A stretch of 64,000 bases of DNA from Oscillospiraceae bacterium. Its GTDB lineage: Bacteria > Bacillota > Clostridia > Oscillospirales > Oscillospiraceae. A model generated the notes under the pieces. That model saw only the letters and a list, made by a program, of their open reading frames with translations. It was not told the origin of the DNA and searched no databases. The DNA lies in the NCBI GenBank assembly GCA_015068025.1, contig SVLH01000003.1, forward strand, positions 27,018 through 91,017, read 5' to 3'. Positions 47,664-57,898 of this stretch are shown here, in pieces; positions within the stretch are counted from its first letter, which is position 1, and every line of letters starts with the position of its first letter. The position numbers and the translations under genes were made by a program.

Positions 47664-49232
47664 ATGATGATGAACCGATGGATGTCTTTGCTGCTGGCAG
47701 TTGCTTCTCTTTTACTGCTGGGCGGATCTCTTTTTCTGCTATACGAGCACGAACAGAACACCAACCCCTGGCAGGAGCAGTATGATTTGGGCGTCCGCTA
47801 CTTATCTGACGGCGATTACGAAGAAGCCATTATCGCGTTCAAAGCCGCGATTGAAATCGATGCCAAGCGCTCGGAAGCACATCTGGGATTGGCAGAAACC
47901 TATGTCAAGCTGGAGCGGTATGACCGGGCAATCAAAACGCTGAAGAACGCGGTCGAAGAAGCGGACGATTACGAGGAAGTGCAGGAGGCTCTGGATGAGC
48001 TGCTGTTGTTGGAGCAGGAGCAGGATCGGGAGCAATCGTCCCCGGGGCATTCCTCTGGGGCAGAGTCGGATCGCCCTTCCGCATGGGATCCCACGCATCC
48101 CTCCGGATCGGGCCCGAACGATCCTTTTGCGCCAGATGCGGGTCTTGTCGGTTCGGGAACAAGAATCCCCGCCGTCCTGACATACAGCAACTGGGGACAA
48201 GTGGAAGACTATCGTCCCTACATCGCATTTAACCAGGATATGACCTGCGAAGTGCGAATCACAGAGCCGGAACTGGTGTTTTCCTGTGACGCAACGTATG
48301 AGGTTTTTACCTGCCGAGATGGAACACGGCTGATTAAGGTCAGCGGTATTGACGATGGATGGGATAAACCCACAGACTGGTTTTATCTGATTGAAACCGA
48401 AGACGGTCTCTGGGATTTCTGGGGAGAAACCTACGGGGTCATCTCCATGTACTTCGATTCCCAATACGAAGCAGAGGGCGATGAACAGATCCGCGTCAAG
48501 GCAGACCGCCTCACGGAAACCACCGGCCTGACAGGCAAATATCAGGACGTTGAATTTTCTTGGAACGATTTGGATGTTGTGGAGGAGCAGGGCGATTGGA
48601 TCACCTTCAACGTCTTCTGGTACCGAACATGGAGCATTGACGGCGCGGTTGGCCGCCGTTACGGCAATTTGGTGTTTTTTGAGGAACAGCCCGATCCCGA
48701 TGATGAACACAAAAACTATGGCGTTCTGGAGTTCCGCCAGGACGGCACGGCCATTCTGACACTGCTGGACTCCTTGAATTCACGCTATGGTTACATCGAG
48801 GCAGGCTCATATACCTATCAGTTTGTCTCTGAAGAGGAGCTGAGCCGGCAGCTGGATAGCCAGTATCTTTCCTATCTGCAGTTGAGCGACGAGACCAACG
48901 GCTGGCTTCGGCGCGAGCCGGATAAATATATCGAATACGATTCGTTAAGCGGTGTCTATATGCACTTTGACGAAAACGGCAAGGTCGCTTTTGCGTACAC
49001 AACGGATGACCTTCTCGGCGCCGAGATCGCGTATGAACAATATGTTCTCGATTATCGCGTAGAGGATCAGATCCTGTATGTTGGCGACAGCGCCTACAGC
49101 CTTTACATGTACTCTACCGGAGTCACCTATATGGAGTTAACAGCGCTGTATCATTCCGGCATCGACCTGAGCGGAGAGTATTATCTGGAGGAGGACCACC
49201 GCTATCAGGCTCTCGTTCCCGATATCGTGTGA
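47664..49232 (+). CDS. Membrane-anchored TPR protein, hypothetical
   Basis: N-terminal TM, YDLGVRYLSDGDYEEAIIAFKAAIEIDAKRSEAHLGLAETYVKLERYDRAIKTLKNAV. Confidence 0.82.
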   Translation: MMMNRWMSLLLAVASLLLLGGSLFLLYEHEQNTNPWQEQYDLGVRYLSDGDYEEAIIAFKAAIEIDAKRSEAHLGLAETYVKLERYDRAIKTLKNAVEEADDYEEVQEALDELLLLEQEQDREQSSPGHSSGAESDRPSAWDPTHPSGSGPNDPFAPDAGLVGSGTRIPAVLTYSNWGQVEDYRPYIAFNQDMTCEVRITEPELVFSCDATYEVFTCRDGTRLIKVSGIDDGWDKPTDWFYLIETEDGLWDFWGETYGVISMYFDSQYEAEGDEQIRVKADRLTETTGLTGKYQDVEFSWNDLDVVEEQGDWITFNVFWYRTWSIDGAVGRRYGNLVFFEEQPDPDDEHKNYGVLEFRQDGTAILTLLDSLNSRYGYIEAGSYTYQFVSEEELSRQLDSQYLSYLQLSDETNGWLRREPDKYIEYDSLSGVYMHFDENGKVAFAYTTDDLLGAEIAYEQYVLDYRVEDQILYVGDSAYSLYMYSTGVTYMELTALYHSGIDLSGEYYLEEDHRYQALVPDIV

Positions 49233-49342
49233 TCTACGCGGCACACGGAAGCAATCATGAGGGTAGCTTTGCCCAAAAATCGATTGAAATCAGTATAATC
49301 TTTTAACTATATTACTAATAGTATTCGAATTTGGAGTTTCAC

Positions 49343-49774
49343 ATGGAAGAAATCAAGGTAAAATACTACTATGACGATATGGAAGAGCTGTGCTATGTGG
49401 ACGGCAAATCCGACTGGATCGACCTGCGCATCGCGGAGGAAGTGACGCTGAAGGCCGGCGAGTTCCGCCTGCTGCCGCTGGGTCTGGCCATTGCGCTGCC
49501 GGAGGGCTACGAGGCACATCTGGCGCCCCGCAGCTCCACCTTTAAGAATTACGGCATCCTGCAGACCAACTCCGTGGGCGTGGTGGATTGCTCCTACTGC
49601 GGCGACGGCGACGAGTGGAAGATGCCCGTCTACGCCACCCGGGACGTGACCATTGAGCGCCACGCCCGCATCTGCCAGTTCCGTATCATGAAAAACCAGC
49701 CCAAGCTGCACTTCACCCGTGTGGAGCATCTGGAAGGTGCCGACCGGGGCGGCTTCGGCTCCACAGGCAAGTAA
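49343..49774 (+). CDS. dUTP diphosphatase family protein
   Basis: LPLGLAIALPEGYEAHLAPRSSTFKNYGILQTNSVGVVDCSYCGDGDEWKMPVYA. Confidence 0.9.
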   Translation: MEEIKVKYYYDDMEELCYVDGKSDWIDLRIAEEVTLKAGEFRLLPLGLAIALPEGYEAHLAPRSSTFKNYGILQTNSVGVVDCSYCGDGDEWKMPVYATRDVTIERHARICQFRIMKNQPKLHFTRVEHLEGADRGGFGSTGK

Positions 49775-49787
49775 AGGAGTTTCTTTC

Positions 49788-50366
49788 ATGGCAAAGATCG
49801 TTCTGGCCTCCGCTTCTCCTCGTCGGCAGGAGCTGCTGCGCCGCATCGGCATCGCAGACTTTGACATCCGCATCCCCGAGGCGGACGAAACCTACCCCGC
49901 GGATCTGACGCCCCAGGGCGTGGTGGAGCATATCTCCCGGAAAAAGGCCGAGGCAGCGGTCGCCCTCTGCACGGAGGACGAGATCATTATCACCGCCGAC
50001 ACCATGGTGTTTCTGGACGATCAGCGTCTGGGCAAGCCCACCGACGAGGCGGATGCGCTGCGGATGCTCTCTGCTCTGCAGGGACGGCACCACACCGTCT
50101 GCACCGGCGTTACGGTGCGGCAGGGCGGCCGCGCCATCACCGAATCCGAGACCACGGAGGTCTATTTCCGTCCCGCGTCCAAGACGGAGCTGCGCGCCTA
50201 CATCGCCACCGGCGAGCCTATGGACAAGGCCGGCAGCTACGGCATTCAGGAAAAGGGTGCGCTGCTGGTGGAGAAGATCCACGGCGACTATTTTAATGTG
50301 ATGGGGCTGCCCGTCCTGCGCCTGAGCCGGATGCTGCAGCAATTCGGCGTCACATTTTTTCAGTAA
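49788..50366 (+). CDS. maf: Maf family nucleotide pyrophosphatase
   Basis: MAKIVLASASPRRQELLRRIGI; ISRKKAEAA; ADTMVFLDDQRLGKP. Confidence 0.96.
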   Translation: MAKIVLASASPRRQELLRRIGIADFDIRIPEADETYPADLTPQGVVEHISRKKAEAAVALCTEDEIIITADTMVFLDDQRLGKPTDEADALRMLSALQGRHHTVCTGVTVRQGGRAITESETTEVYFRPASKTELRAYIATGEPMDKAGSYGIQEKGALLVEKIHGDYFNVMGLPVLRLSRMLQQFGVTFFQ

Positions 50367-50397
50367 ATCCACTTAAACACACAGAGAGGGCATCGAA

Positions 50398-51243
50398 TTG
50401 AAGAATTTTCTGAAGAACAACGGATTATGGATCCTGTTCGCCGGGGCGGTGGTCGCCGTGGCGTTGGCCGTCATGTCCGTTTTCAGCGCCAATTCCTCCC
50501 CTCTGGTCAATGCGGCGGAGACCATTACTGCCCCGCTGCGCTTTGTCAGCACCGCTGTGGCCAACTGGTTCAACGACCGGCAGAACTATTACCGTGACAC
50601 TACGGCGCTGGAAGCGGAAAACGCCGAATTGCGCCGCCGTCTGGCCGAGATGGAGGCCGCCGTGCGGCAGGCGGAAAAGGACAGCGCCGAAAACGCCCGG
50701 CTGCGGGAGCTGCTGGAGCTGCGTAAGCAGCGCCGTGACCTGACAAGCGACATGGAGGCCGCCTTTGTCACGGAACACGCCGTGACCAACTGGACCTCCT
50801 CCCTCACGCTGGACAAAGGCACCCGTCATGGCGTGGAGAGCGGCGACTGCGTCATTGACGAGACCGGCGCACTGGTGGGTGTCATCAGCGAATGCGGCAC
50901 AAACTGGTCCACCGTGCTGACGATTATCGACACCGACGTATCCCTTGGCGCCCAAGTGTTTCGCACCAAAGATCTGGGACTTGCCCAGGGCAATTTCTCC
51001 CTGATGGGTCAAAACCGCCTGCGGCTGGATTACCTGCCCACGGAGTGCCGTTTGCTCAGCGGCGACCTGGTGGTTTCTTCGGGTCTGGGCGGCTACTTCC
51101 CCGCAGGTCTTGTTATTGGCAGCGTGGAGGAAGTCCAGCGCAACGACGCCGGCTCCGCCTCCTACGCCATCCTGATCCCCAGCGTGGATTTCGACGCGCT
51201 GGAGGAGGTCTTTATCATCAAATCCTTCGACATCGTTACCTGA
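50398..51243 (+). CDS. mreC: Rod shape-determining protein MreC
   Basis: TM plus coiled coil plus VINETGALVGVISECGTNWSTVLTIIDTD-like beta domain; TTG start. Confidence 0.92.
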   Translation: MKNFLKNNGLWILFAGAVVAVALAVMSVFSANSSPLVNAAETITAPLRFVSTAVANWFNDRQNYYRDTTALEAENAELRRRLAEMEAAVRQAEKDSAENARLRELLELRKQRRDLTSDMEAAFVTEHAVTNWTSSLTLDKGTRHGVESGDCVIDETGALVGVISECGTNWSTVLTIIDTDVSLGAQVFRTKDLGLAQGNFSLMGQNRLRLDYLPTECRLLSGDLVVSSGLGGYFPAGLVIGSVEEVQRNDAGSASYAILIPSVDFDALEEVFIIKSFDIVT

Positions 51244-51285
51244 TCTGACATTCTGCCCCATCTCTGCCCGAAAGGAGGCGCCGCC

Positions 51286-51798
51286 TTGCTGGTCAGAAAC
51301 GAAGTTCTTTTCAAATGGTCGCTCTACGGCGCCGCAGCCGCGCTGTGCATCGCCGTACAGATGGCGCTGCTCCAACGGTTCTCCATCTGGGGCGTGATCC
51401 CCTTTATCTACCCGCTCATTGCCGTGATCCCCGCCACCTACGAAGGCCCAAAGGCAGGCACGGTCTTTGCGCTGGCCATGGGTGTGGTGTCCGACCTGCT
51501 GCTGCCGGCACCCCTGCCCTGCCTGTACACGCTGCTGTTCCCTGCAGCAGGTTTGTTTGCGGCGCTGATGGCACAGAGTGTGCTGCATTCCGGCTACCTC
51601 TGCTCCCTTGCCGGCGGCTTTCTTGCCTTCTTGCTTACCGGCACCTTCTCCTGCCTGCTGCTGTGGCTGAAAAGCGCGCCCGCCTGGGCCGCAGGCAGCT
51701 TCGTCCTGCTGCGGGAGACCTGTATCTCCCTGCCCCTTGCCTTCCCTGTCACGGCGCTGTTTGCCGCCGTTCACCGCCGCGTTCACCGCTACGACTGA
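51286..51798 (+). CDS. mreD: Rod shape-determining protein MreD
   Basis: Multi-TM, position between mreC and PBP2; TTG start. Confidence 0.82.
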   Translation: MLVRNEVLFKWSLYGAAAALCIAVQMALLQRFSIWGVIPFIYPLIAVIPATYEGPKAGTVFALAMGVVSDLLLPAPLPCLYTLLFPAAGLFAALMAQSVLHSGYLCSLAGGFLAFLLTGTFSCLLLWLKSAPAWAAGSFVLLRETCISLPLAFPVTALFAAVHRRVHRYD

Positions 51799-51836
51799 CG
51801 CGTTGTTTCCGCCCCATCCCATAATAAGGAGCCCCC

Positions 51837-54032
51837 ATGGATCAAAACGAACATCCCCGCGCCCGCCTGTATCTTCTGGCGGTCTTTCTCATCGTGATAC
51901 TGCTTGCCTACCTGGGTGTCCTGTTTGACACGCAGGTGCTTCATCATGAAGAATATCTGGCGCGCTCCCTCCACTCCATCGCCAGCGAGGAGACGGTGGA
52001 GGCCTCCCGGGGGCTCATCACCGACCGTAACGGCCGCACGCTGGTTTCCAACGCCTCTGCCTACGACCTGACCTTCGACGCCGGCGCGCTGAAGGAGGGG
52101 CAGGATCAGAACGAGGCCATTTTGCGGCTCATCCGCCTGTGCGAGAGTCAGAATGTGATTTGGGAGGAAAACCTCCCCATTTCCGGCGCGATGCCCTATA
52201 CTTATACCCTCCACACCAGTTCCGACATCCAGAAGGGGCGGTTTCTGACCTACCTGCTCTCCATTAAAGAAACGAAAAAAGCCCTTGGAGAGTATCTGCT
52301 GGCCCATCCCGAGCTGGTGCCGACGGCAGAGGAGGAATCGCCTGCCGAACCGGCGGCCGACGGGGACGATGTGCCGGCCTTTACCCCGGAACAGCAGGCC
52401 GCAGAGGCGCTGAAGCGCTTCCCCGCCTCCGCCCTGACCGCCAAGCTGCTCAACGACGCGGGCATCACAGCCCATTACGTCATCACGCTCATGTCCGAAG
52501 CGATGGGGCTGCCGGAGAGCCTGTCCCTGACGGAGCAGCGGCAGGTGCTGGGCGTCCGGTATGAGCTGGCGCTGCGCAAACTGGACAATTACAGCAGCTA
52601 TGTGCTGGCGGAAAACGTGGACATTGCCTTCATTTCCATGATCAACGACGGCGCCTACGCCGGCGCCAAGATCACCACCTCCACCACCCGCCAGTATGAG
52701 ACCGCCTACGCCGCCCACATTCTCGGCACGGTCAGCCGCATCTACCGCGAGGATCTGGAACGCTTGCAGGGCAAGGGGTACGACGGAAACGACTGGATCG
52801 GCAGAAGCGGCGTGGAGGCCGCCTTTGAGGACTATCTCCGGGGCACGGACGGCCGCCGGGTGGTATCCGTCAACAGCGACGGCAAAATCACCGGCGAATA
52901 CTACGAAAAACAACCCAGACCCGGGCACACCGTGGAGCTGACCATCGACCTGCGCTTCCAGCAGGCGGTGGAGGACGCGCTGGCGGAGACCGTTTCCGCC
53001 ATGAACGCCGAGGATGGACTTGACGATCGTGGCGCAGGCGCCGCCGTCATCAAGGTCGGTACCGGTGAAGTGCTGGCCATTGCCTCCTATCCCACCTATG
53101 ATCTTGCCACTTACCGTCAGGAGTACGAGACGCTGGCCGCCGATCCCGCCAACCCCATGTTCAACCGCGCCACACAGGGCACCTACGCCCCCGGCTCCAC
53201 CCTGAAGCCCCTCACCGCCGTGGCGGCGCTGGAGGAAGGAAAAACCACCCTGACAGAACGGATCCGCGACACCGGCCGCTGGGTCTATCCCAACGACCCC
53301 ACCGAAAGCGGCGCCTGGTGCTGGAACCGCTACGGCCACGGGCTGGAAAACGTGACCTCCGCCATCACGGATTCCTGCAACTACTTTTTTGCCGAGATGG
53401 GCTACCGTCTGGGCATGACCAAGCTGACAGAATACCTCTCCGCCTTTGGTCTGGGTGAAAAAACAGGCATCGAGATCGGTGACCGCGCCGGTACCCTGCC
53501 CCAGAACCAGCAAGGCGAGGATCAGACCCCCTGGGCGGCCTTCGGTCAGGGCAACCAGCTCTACACCCCCCTCCAGCTGGCCAACTACATCGCAACGCTG
53601 GTCTCCGGCGGCGAGCATTGTGACGCTCATCTGCTGAAATCCGTAAAAACCTACGACAACACCGAGATCGTGGCCCTGGGCAACACCACCCCTACCAACA
53701 CCATTCAAATCAAGGATTCCACCCTCAACGCCGTGAAGCAGGGCATGCGGGATCTGACTACCATCGGCGACCTGAGCGTCTACTTCAAGGACTGTGTGGT
53801 TTCCGCCGGCGCCAAGACCGGCACCGCCCAGGTTGGCAGCGATCAGGTCAACAACGGCGTGTTCGTCTGCTTTGCCCCCTATGACAAGCCGGAGATTGCC
53901 GTTGCCATCGTCATTGAAAAGGGCGGAAAGGGCTCGGCGCTTGCCTCCACTGCCGTCAACATCCTCAACGCATACTTTTCCGCCGACGAGATCGGCCTTG
54001 TCATTACCGGCGAAAACCAGCTGATCCCATAA
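51837..54032 (+). CDS. mrdA: Class B penicillin-binding protein 2 (MrdA-like)
   Basis: RGLITDRNGRTLVSNASAYDL; transpeptidase motifs STLKPLTAV, SCNYFF, KTGTAQVG. Confidence 0.93.
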   Translation: MDQNEHPRARLYLLAVFLIVILLAYLGVLFDTQVLHHEEYLARSLHSIASEETVEASRGLITDRNGRTLVSNASAYDLTFDAGALKEGQDQNEAILRLIRLCESQNVIWEENLPISGAMPYTYTLHTSSDIQKGRFLTYLLSIKETKKALGEYLLAHPELVPTAEEESPAEPAADGDDVPAFTPEQQAAEALKRFPASALTAKLLNDAGITAHYVITLMSEAMGLPESLSLTEQRQVLGVRYELALRKLDNYSSYVLAENVDIAFISMINDGAYAGAKITTSTTRQYETAYAAHILGTVSRIYREDLERLQGKGYDGNDWIGRSGVEAAFEDYLRGTDGRRVVSVNSDGKITGEYYEKQPRPGHTVELTIDLRFQQAVEDALAETVSAMNAEDGLDDRGAGAAVIKVGTGEVLAIASYPTYDLATYRQEYETLAADPANPMFNRATQGTYAPGSTLKPLTAVAALEEGKTTLTERIRDTGRWVYPNDPTESGAWCWNRYGHGLENVTSAITDSCNYFFAEMGYRLGMTKLTEYLSAFGLGEKTGIEIGDRAGTLPQNQQGEDQTPWAAFGQGNQLYTPLQLANYIATLVSGGEHCDAHLLKSVKTYDNTEIVALGNTTPTNTIQIKDSTLNAVKQGMRDLTTIGDLSVYFKDCVVSAGAKTGTAQVGSDQVNNGVFVCFAPYDKPEIAVAIVIEKGGKGSALASTAVNILNAYFSADEIGLVITGENQLIP

Positions 54033-54053
54033 CTCATCAAAGGAGAGCGCCCC

Positions 54054-55922
54054 ATGAGCGAACCTTTTGTTTTCGATTCCCGCTGTGACCTTTGTAAAAC
54101 GCCCTTCGGCGCCGTGGCCTGCGGCACAGGCGTTACCTTTTCCTGCCGCCCTCTGCTTTCCGAGCAGTTCGACCACTGTGCGCTGGTGCTGCACGGCGAC
54201 TTTTCCGGTGAGATGCAGGAAATCGAGCTGGCGCCCATTCAGGCGGACGGCGATCGCTTCCGCTTCACCTGCACAATGACCGCCCCCGCGGAGCCGGAGC
54301 TGATCTGGTATCATTTCCGCTTCTGGCGCAACGACGGAAGCGGCTGCGTGCTGGACAAAACCGGCTACCGCAGCGACGGCAAGCTCGACCCATGGCAGTT
54401 GACGGTTTATCAGGAAAGCCATACGCCCCAATGGTTTGGCGAAGGCATGGTTTACCAGATTTTTCCAGACAGGTTTTTCCGCACAGCCCTCCCCGACCCC
54501 ACCGGTATGGTAGGCGACCGCACCGTTCACGAAAACTGGGAGGATGCGCCGATCTGGCGCCCCGATGCCCGGGGCATCGTCCGCAACAACGACTTTTTCG
54601 GCGGAAATTTGGCCGGCGTGACGAAAAAGCTGGACGATCTGGCGGCGCTGGGCGTCACCACCCTCTATTTCTGTCCCATTTTTGAATCTGCCTCCAACCA
54701 CCGCTACAACACGGCGGATTACGAGCGCATCGACCCCATGCTGGGCAGCGAGGAGGATCTCCGCACCCTCTGTGAGCAGGCACGGCAGCGGGGCATCCGG
54801 GTAATTCTGGACGGCGTGTTCAACCACATCGGCTCCCAGAGCAAATATTTCAACGAAGACGGCTTTTATCCCACTCTGGGCGCCGCCCAAAGCCAGGAAA
54901 GCCCCTATTTCGACTGGTTCTCCTTCCATCCGTGGCCGGATGACTATGACGCGTGGTGGGGCATCAAGACATTGCCCGCCGTGCGGGAAGATCACCCCGC
55001 CTACGTGGACTACATTATCGAGAACGAAATCTCCATCGTGCGGCGCTGGCTCCGCTGCGGCGCTTCTGGCTGGCGGCTGGACGTGGCGGACGAACTTCCG
55101 GATTGGTTCATCCGCAAGATCCGCACCGCCATGGAGGAGACCGACCCCGACGCGCTGCTCATCGGCGAGGTTTGGGAGGACGCATCCACCAAAATCGCCT
55201 ATTCCCAGCGGCGGCAGTATCTGCTGGGCAGCGAAGTGCATGGCGTGATGAACTACCCCTTCCGCTCCGCCCTGCTGGACTTTCTCAAGGGCGACGGCGC
55301 AGAGAATTTCTGCGAGGCCATGGAGACTCTGCGGGAAAACTATCCGCCCGCAGCCTTCCACGCTGCCATGAACTTCCTGGGCACCCATGACACCGCCCGC
55401 ATCCTGACGGTGCTGGGCGCGGACACGGTTCCCGGCGACAAGGCGCAGCGCGCGGACTTCCGCCTCTCTCCCACAGAGCGGGAGCGCGGCAGTGCCCTTT
55501 TGAAGCTGGCGGCACTGGTGCTGTTCACCTTTCCCGGCGCGCCCACGGTCTATTACGGCGACGAGGCCGGCATGGAGGGTTGGGAAGACCCCTTCAACCG
55601 GGGTACCTACCCCTGGGGCCGGGAGGATCGGAGCCTGAAAGCCGCCTTTACCCTCCTTGCGGCGCTGCGCCGCAGCCGCCCCTCCCTGCACACCGGCTCC
55701 ATCCGCTATCTTCATGCGCGGGGCAGCCTGCTGGTCTTTGAGCGGCAGCTGGACGACGCGCGCTCCGTCACCGTAGTGAACCGAAGCGCCGAGCCCCAGA
55801 CCATCTCCATCCCCTGGAACGCCTCTGCTGCAACGGATCTGCTCACTGGCCAAATCTTCTGCGCCGGTGACGGTCAGCTGCATCTGACACTCCCCCCCTA
55901 CGGCGGACTGCTGCTGGAATAA
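54054..55922 (+). CDS. Glycoside hydrolase family 13 (alpha-glucosidase/neopullulanase-like)
   Basis: GMVYQIFPDRFF; VILDGVFNHIG; GWRLDVADELP; LIGEVWEDA; FLGTHDTAR. Confidence 0.95.
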   Translation: MSEPFVFDSRCDLCKTPFGAVACGTGVTFSCRPLLSEQFDHCALVLHGDFSGEMQEIELAPIQADGDRFRFTCTMTAPAEPELIWYHFRFWRNDGSGCVLDKTGYRSDGKLDPWQLTVYQESHTPQWFGEGMVYQIFPDRFFRTALPDPTGMVGDRTVHENWEDAPIWRPDARGIVRNNDFFGGNLAGVTKKLDDLAALGVTTLYFCPIFESASNHRYNTADYERIDPMLGSEEDLRTLCEQARQRGIRVILDGVFNHIGSQSKYFNEDGFYPTLGAAQSQESPYFDWFSFHPWPDDYDAWWGIKTLPAVREDHPAYVDYIIENEISIVRRWLRCGASGWRLDVADELPDWFIRKIRTAMEETDPDALLIGEVWEDASTKIAYSQRRQYLLGSEVHGVMNYPFRSALLDFLKGDGAENFCEAMETLRENYPPAAFHAAMNFLGTHDTARILTVLGADTVPGDKAQRADFRLSPTERERGSALLKLAALVLFTFPGAPTVYYGDEAGMEGWEDPFNRGTYPWGREDRSLKAAFTLLAALRRSRPSLHTGSIRYLHARGSLLVFERQLDDARSVTVVNRSAEPQTISIPWNASAATDLLTGQIFCAGDGQLHLTLPPYGGLLLE

Positions 55923-55933
55923 GTTCGTTCTTC

Positions 55934-55966
55934 ACCCCCTGCGCCAAAGGCGCAGGGGGTGTTTTT
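55934..55966 (+). terminator. GH13 gene terminator
   Basis: CACCCCCTGCGCCAAAGGCGCAGGGGGTGTTTTTT. Confidence 0.88.
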
Positions 55967-55994
55967 TGTCCCCAAATCCCCAATCGGCTCTGAT

Positions 55995-56010
55995 TGTTTC
56001 ACGTGAAACA
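55995..56010. promoter_or_regulatory. parS centromere-like site
   Basis: TGTTTCACGTGAAACA, perfect palindrome matching the parS consensus, upstream of parA. Confidence 0.95.
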
Positions 56011-56126
56011 TCTGCCTTTTACTCCGGTTTTCGCCGGCGCCTGCCCACCTTTGCGCAAAAAGCCGCTCTCCGCCCCTCAACGGCACTTTTTTCTTTGTGT
56101 TTTTTCGCTTTTTCCCGCTTGCCCTC

Positions 56127-56155
56127 TTGCAAGGCTTTTCCTGCCTTGTTATAAT
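56127..56155 (+). promoter_or_regulatory. parA promoter
   Basis: TTGCAA-N17-TATAAT. Confidence 0.7.
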
Positions 56156-56198
56156 ACCAATGTATGTTTATATGGATTCTGGGAAGGTAGGTGCCTTT

Positions 56199-56951
56199 GT
56201 GGCGAAAACTGTTGCGATCGTAAATCAAAAAGGCGGTGTAGGCAAAACCACCACCTGTGTGAGCCTTACCGCCGCGCTGACCGAGGCCGGAAAACGGGTT
56301 CTGCTGTGCGATTTTGACCCCCAGGCCAACGCCACCTCCGGCATGGGCGTGGATAAAACCGTGTCCCGCGGCATCTACGAGGTGGTCATCGGCGGCATTC
56401 CCACAGCGGACGCCATCGTCCACACCCGTTTCGGCGACATTCTCCCTTCCAACAAGGCGCTGGCAGGCGCCGGCATTGAGCTGATCACGCTGGATCGGCG
56501 GGAATTCCGCCTGCGGGATGCGCTTTCTGCCGTGGCAGACCGGTACGACTTCATCCTGATCGACTGCCCGCCCTCTCTGGAATTGCTGACCCTTAACGCT
56601 CTCTGCGCCGCAGACACGGTTCTGGTGCCGGTGCAGGGCGAATATTACGCGTTGGAAGGCCTTTCCGACCTGATGAACACCGTCCGCCGCATCCGCCGCG
56701 GCCTCAACCCCGCGCTGGATCTGGAAGGCGTGCTGCTGACCATGTTCGACGGCCGCACCAATCTGGCGCTGCAGGTGGCGGAGGAAGTGAAGCACTACTT
56801 CCCCGGCAAGGTCTACGCCACCGTGATCCCCCGCAATGTCCGTCTTTCCGAGGCGCCCAGCCACGGAAAGCCCATCACTTCCTACGACCGCACCTCCCGC
56901 GGCGCCGAAGCCTACACAGCACTGGCCGCGGAGTTTCTGAAAAAGCAGTAA
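56199..56951 (+). CDS. parA: ParA/Soj chromosome partitioning ATPase
   Basis: AKTVAIVNQKGGVGKTTTCVSLTAAL; CDFDPQANATSG; GTG start chosen because of AAGGTAGG SD and the promoter position. Confidence 0.94.
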   Translation: MAKTVAIVNQKGGVGKTTTCVSLTAALTEAGKRVLLCDFDPQANATSGMGVDKTVSRGIYEVVIGGIPTADAIVHTRFGDILPSNKALAGAGIELITLDRREFRLRDALSAVADRYDFILIDCPPSLELLTLNALCAADTVLVPVQGEYYALEGLSDLMNTVRRIRRGLNPALDLEGVLLTMFDGRTNLALQVAEEVKHYFPGKVYATVIPRNVRLSEAPSHGKPITSYDRTSRGAEAYTALAAEFLKKQ

Positions 56952-56968
56952 CGAAAGGAGCGTCTTCT

Positions 56969-57898
56969 ATGGCATCCAAGAAACCCGCCGGTCTGGGGCG
57001 GGGGCTCAACACCCTGGGACTGGGGGTCGACGCCCTGGGATTGGGGATTGACGCCCTGCTGGGCGATGATGTGCAGAATACCGCCGCAGGCAGTCTTTCT
57101 CTCCCCATTTCGCAGGTGGAAAGCTGCTCCTCCCAGCCCCGCAAGCACTTTGACGAGGCCGCGCTGGCTGAACTGGCCGATTCCATCCGCGAACACGGTA
57201 TTATCCAGCCCCTGACAGTGCGCAAGCTCTCCTCCGGCTATTACCAGATCATCGCCGGCGAGCGCCGCTGGCGTGCCGCCCGGATTGCAGGCCTTTCCGA
57301 AGTGCCCGCCATCGTCATCGAGGCGGATGACCGCAAAGCCGCCGAGCTGGCTATGATCGAAAACCTCCAACGCGAGGATCTCAACCCCATGGAGGAGGCC
57401 GCCGGCTATCAGTCCCTCATCGAAACCTACCACATGACCCAGGAGGAGGCCGCCGCACGGGTCGGAAAATCCCGCAGTTCGGTGACAAACTCCTTGCGGC
57501 TGCTGCATTTGACGCCCGCCGTCCGCACCATGGTGGAGGAGAACAAGCTGTCCGCCGGACACGCCCGGGCGCTGCTGACCCTCTCCCCCGCCCTGCAAAC
57601 GCAGGCCGCGGAAGCCATTGTGAAGAGCGGACTTTCCGTCCGGCAAGCCGAACAGATGGCCAAACGGCTGTCCGCGGAGAAAAAAGCGCCGAAAAAGCCC
57701 GTTACCGGCGCGGTGGACTATACCGCCGAGGCCCAGAAGGAACTCTCCGGCAAGCTGGGACGCGGCGTGAAGATCGTCACCGGCCGCAAAAAAGGCCGCA
57801 TTGAACTGGAATACTACGGTCTGGACGACCTGAACGACCTGCTGGAAGCTTTGAGCCTCCTGAAGATCAGCGGCCAGAAGAAAGGACCCAAGGCATGA
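56969..57898 (+). CDS. parB: ParB/Spo0J chromosome partitioning protein
   Basis: LPISQVESCSSQPRKHFDEAALAELADSIREHGIIQPLTVRK; IIAGERRWRAARIAGL; AMIENLQREDLNPMEEA. Confidence 0.96.
   Translation: MASKKPAGLGRGLNTLGLGVDALGLGIDALLGDDVQNTAAGSLSLPISQVESCSSQPRKHFDEAALAELADSIREHGIIQPLTVRKLSSGYYQIIAGERRWRAARIAGLSEVPAIVIEADDRKAAELAMIENLQREDLNPMEEAAGYQSLIETYHMTQEEAAARVGKSRSSVTNSLRLLHLTPAVRTMVEENKLSAGHARALLTLSPALQTQAAEAIVKSGLSVRQAEQMAKRLSAEKKAPKKPVTGAVDYTAEAQKELSGKLGRGVKIVTGRKKGRIELEYYGLDDLNDLLEALSLLKISGQKKGPKA

Noticed and set aside
51789-55883. 1364-aa - strand ORF antisense to PBP2 and GH13
   Set aside because: The + strand frames encode clear PBP2 and GH13 proteins. Long stop-free antisense frames are expected in GC-rich, codon-biased genes, and the translation looks compositionally artificial.
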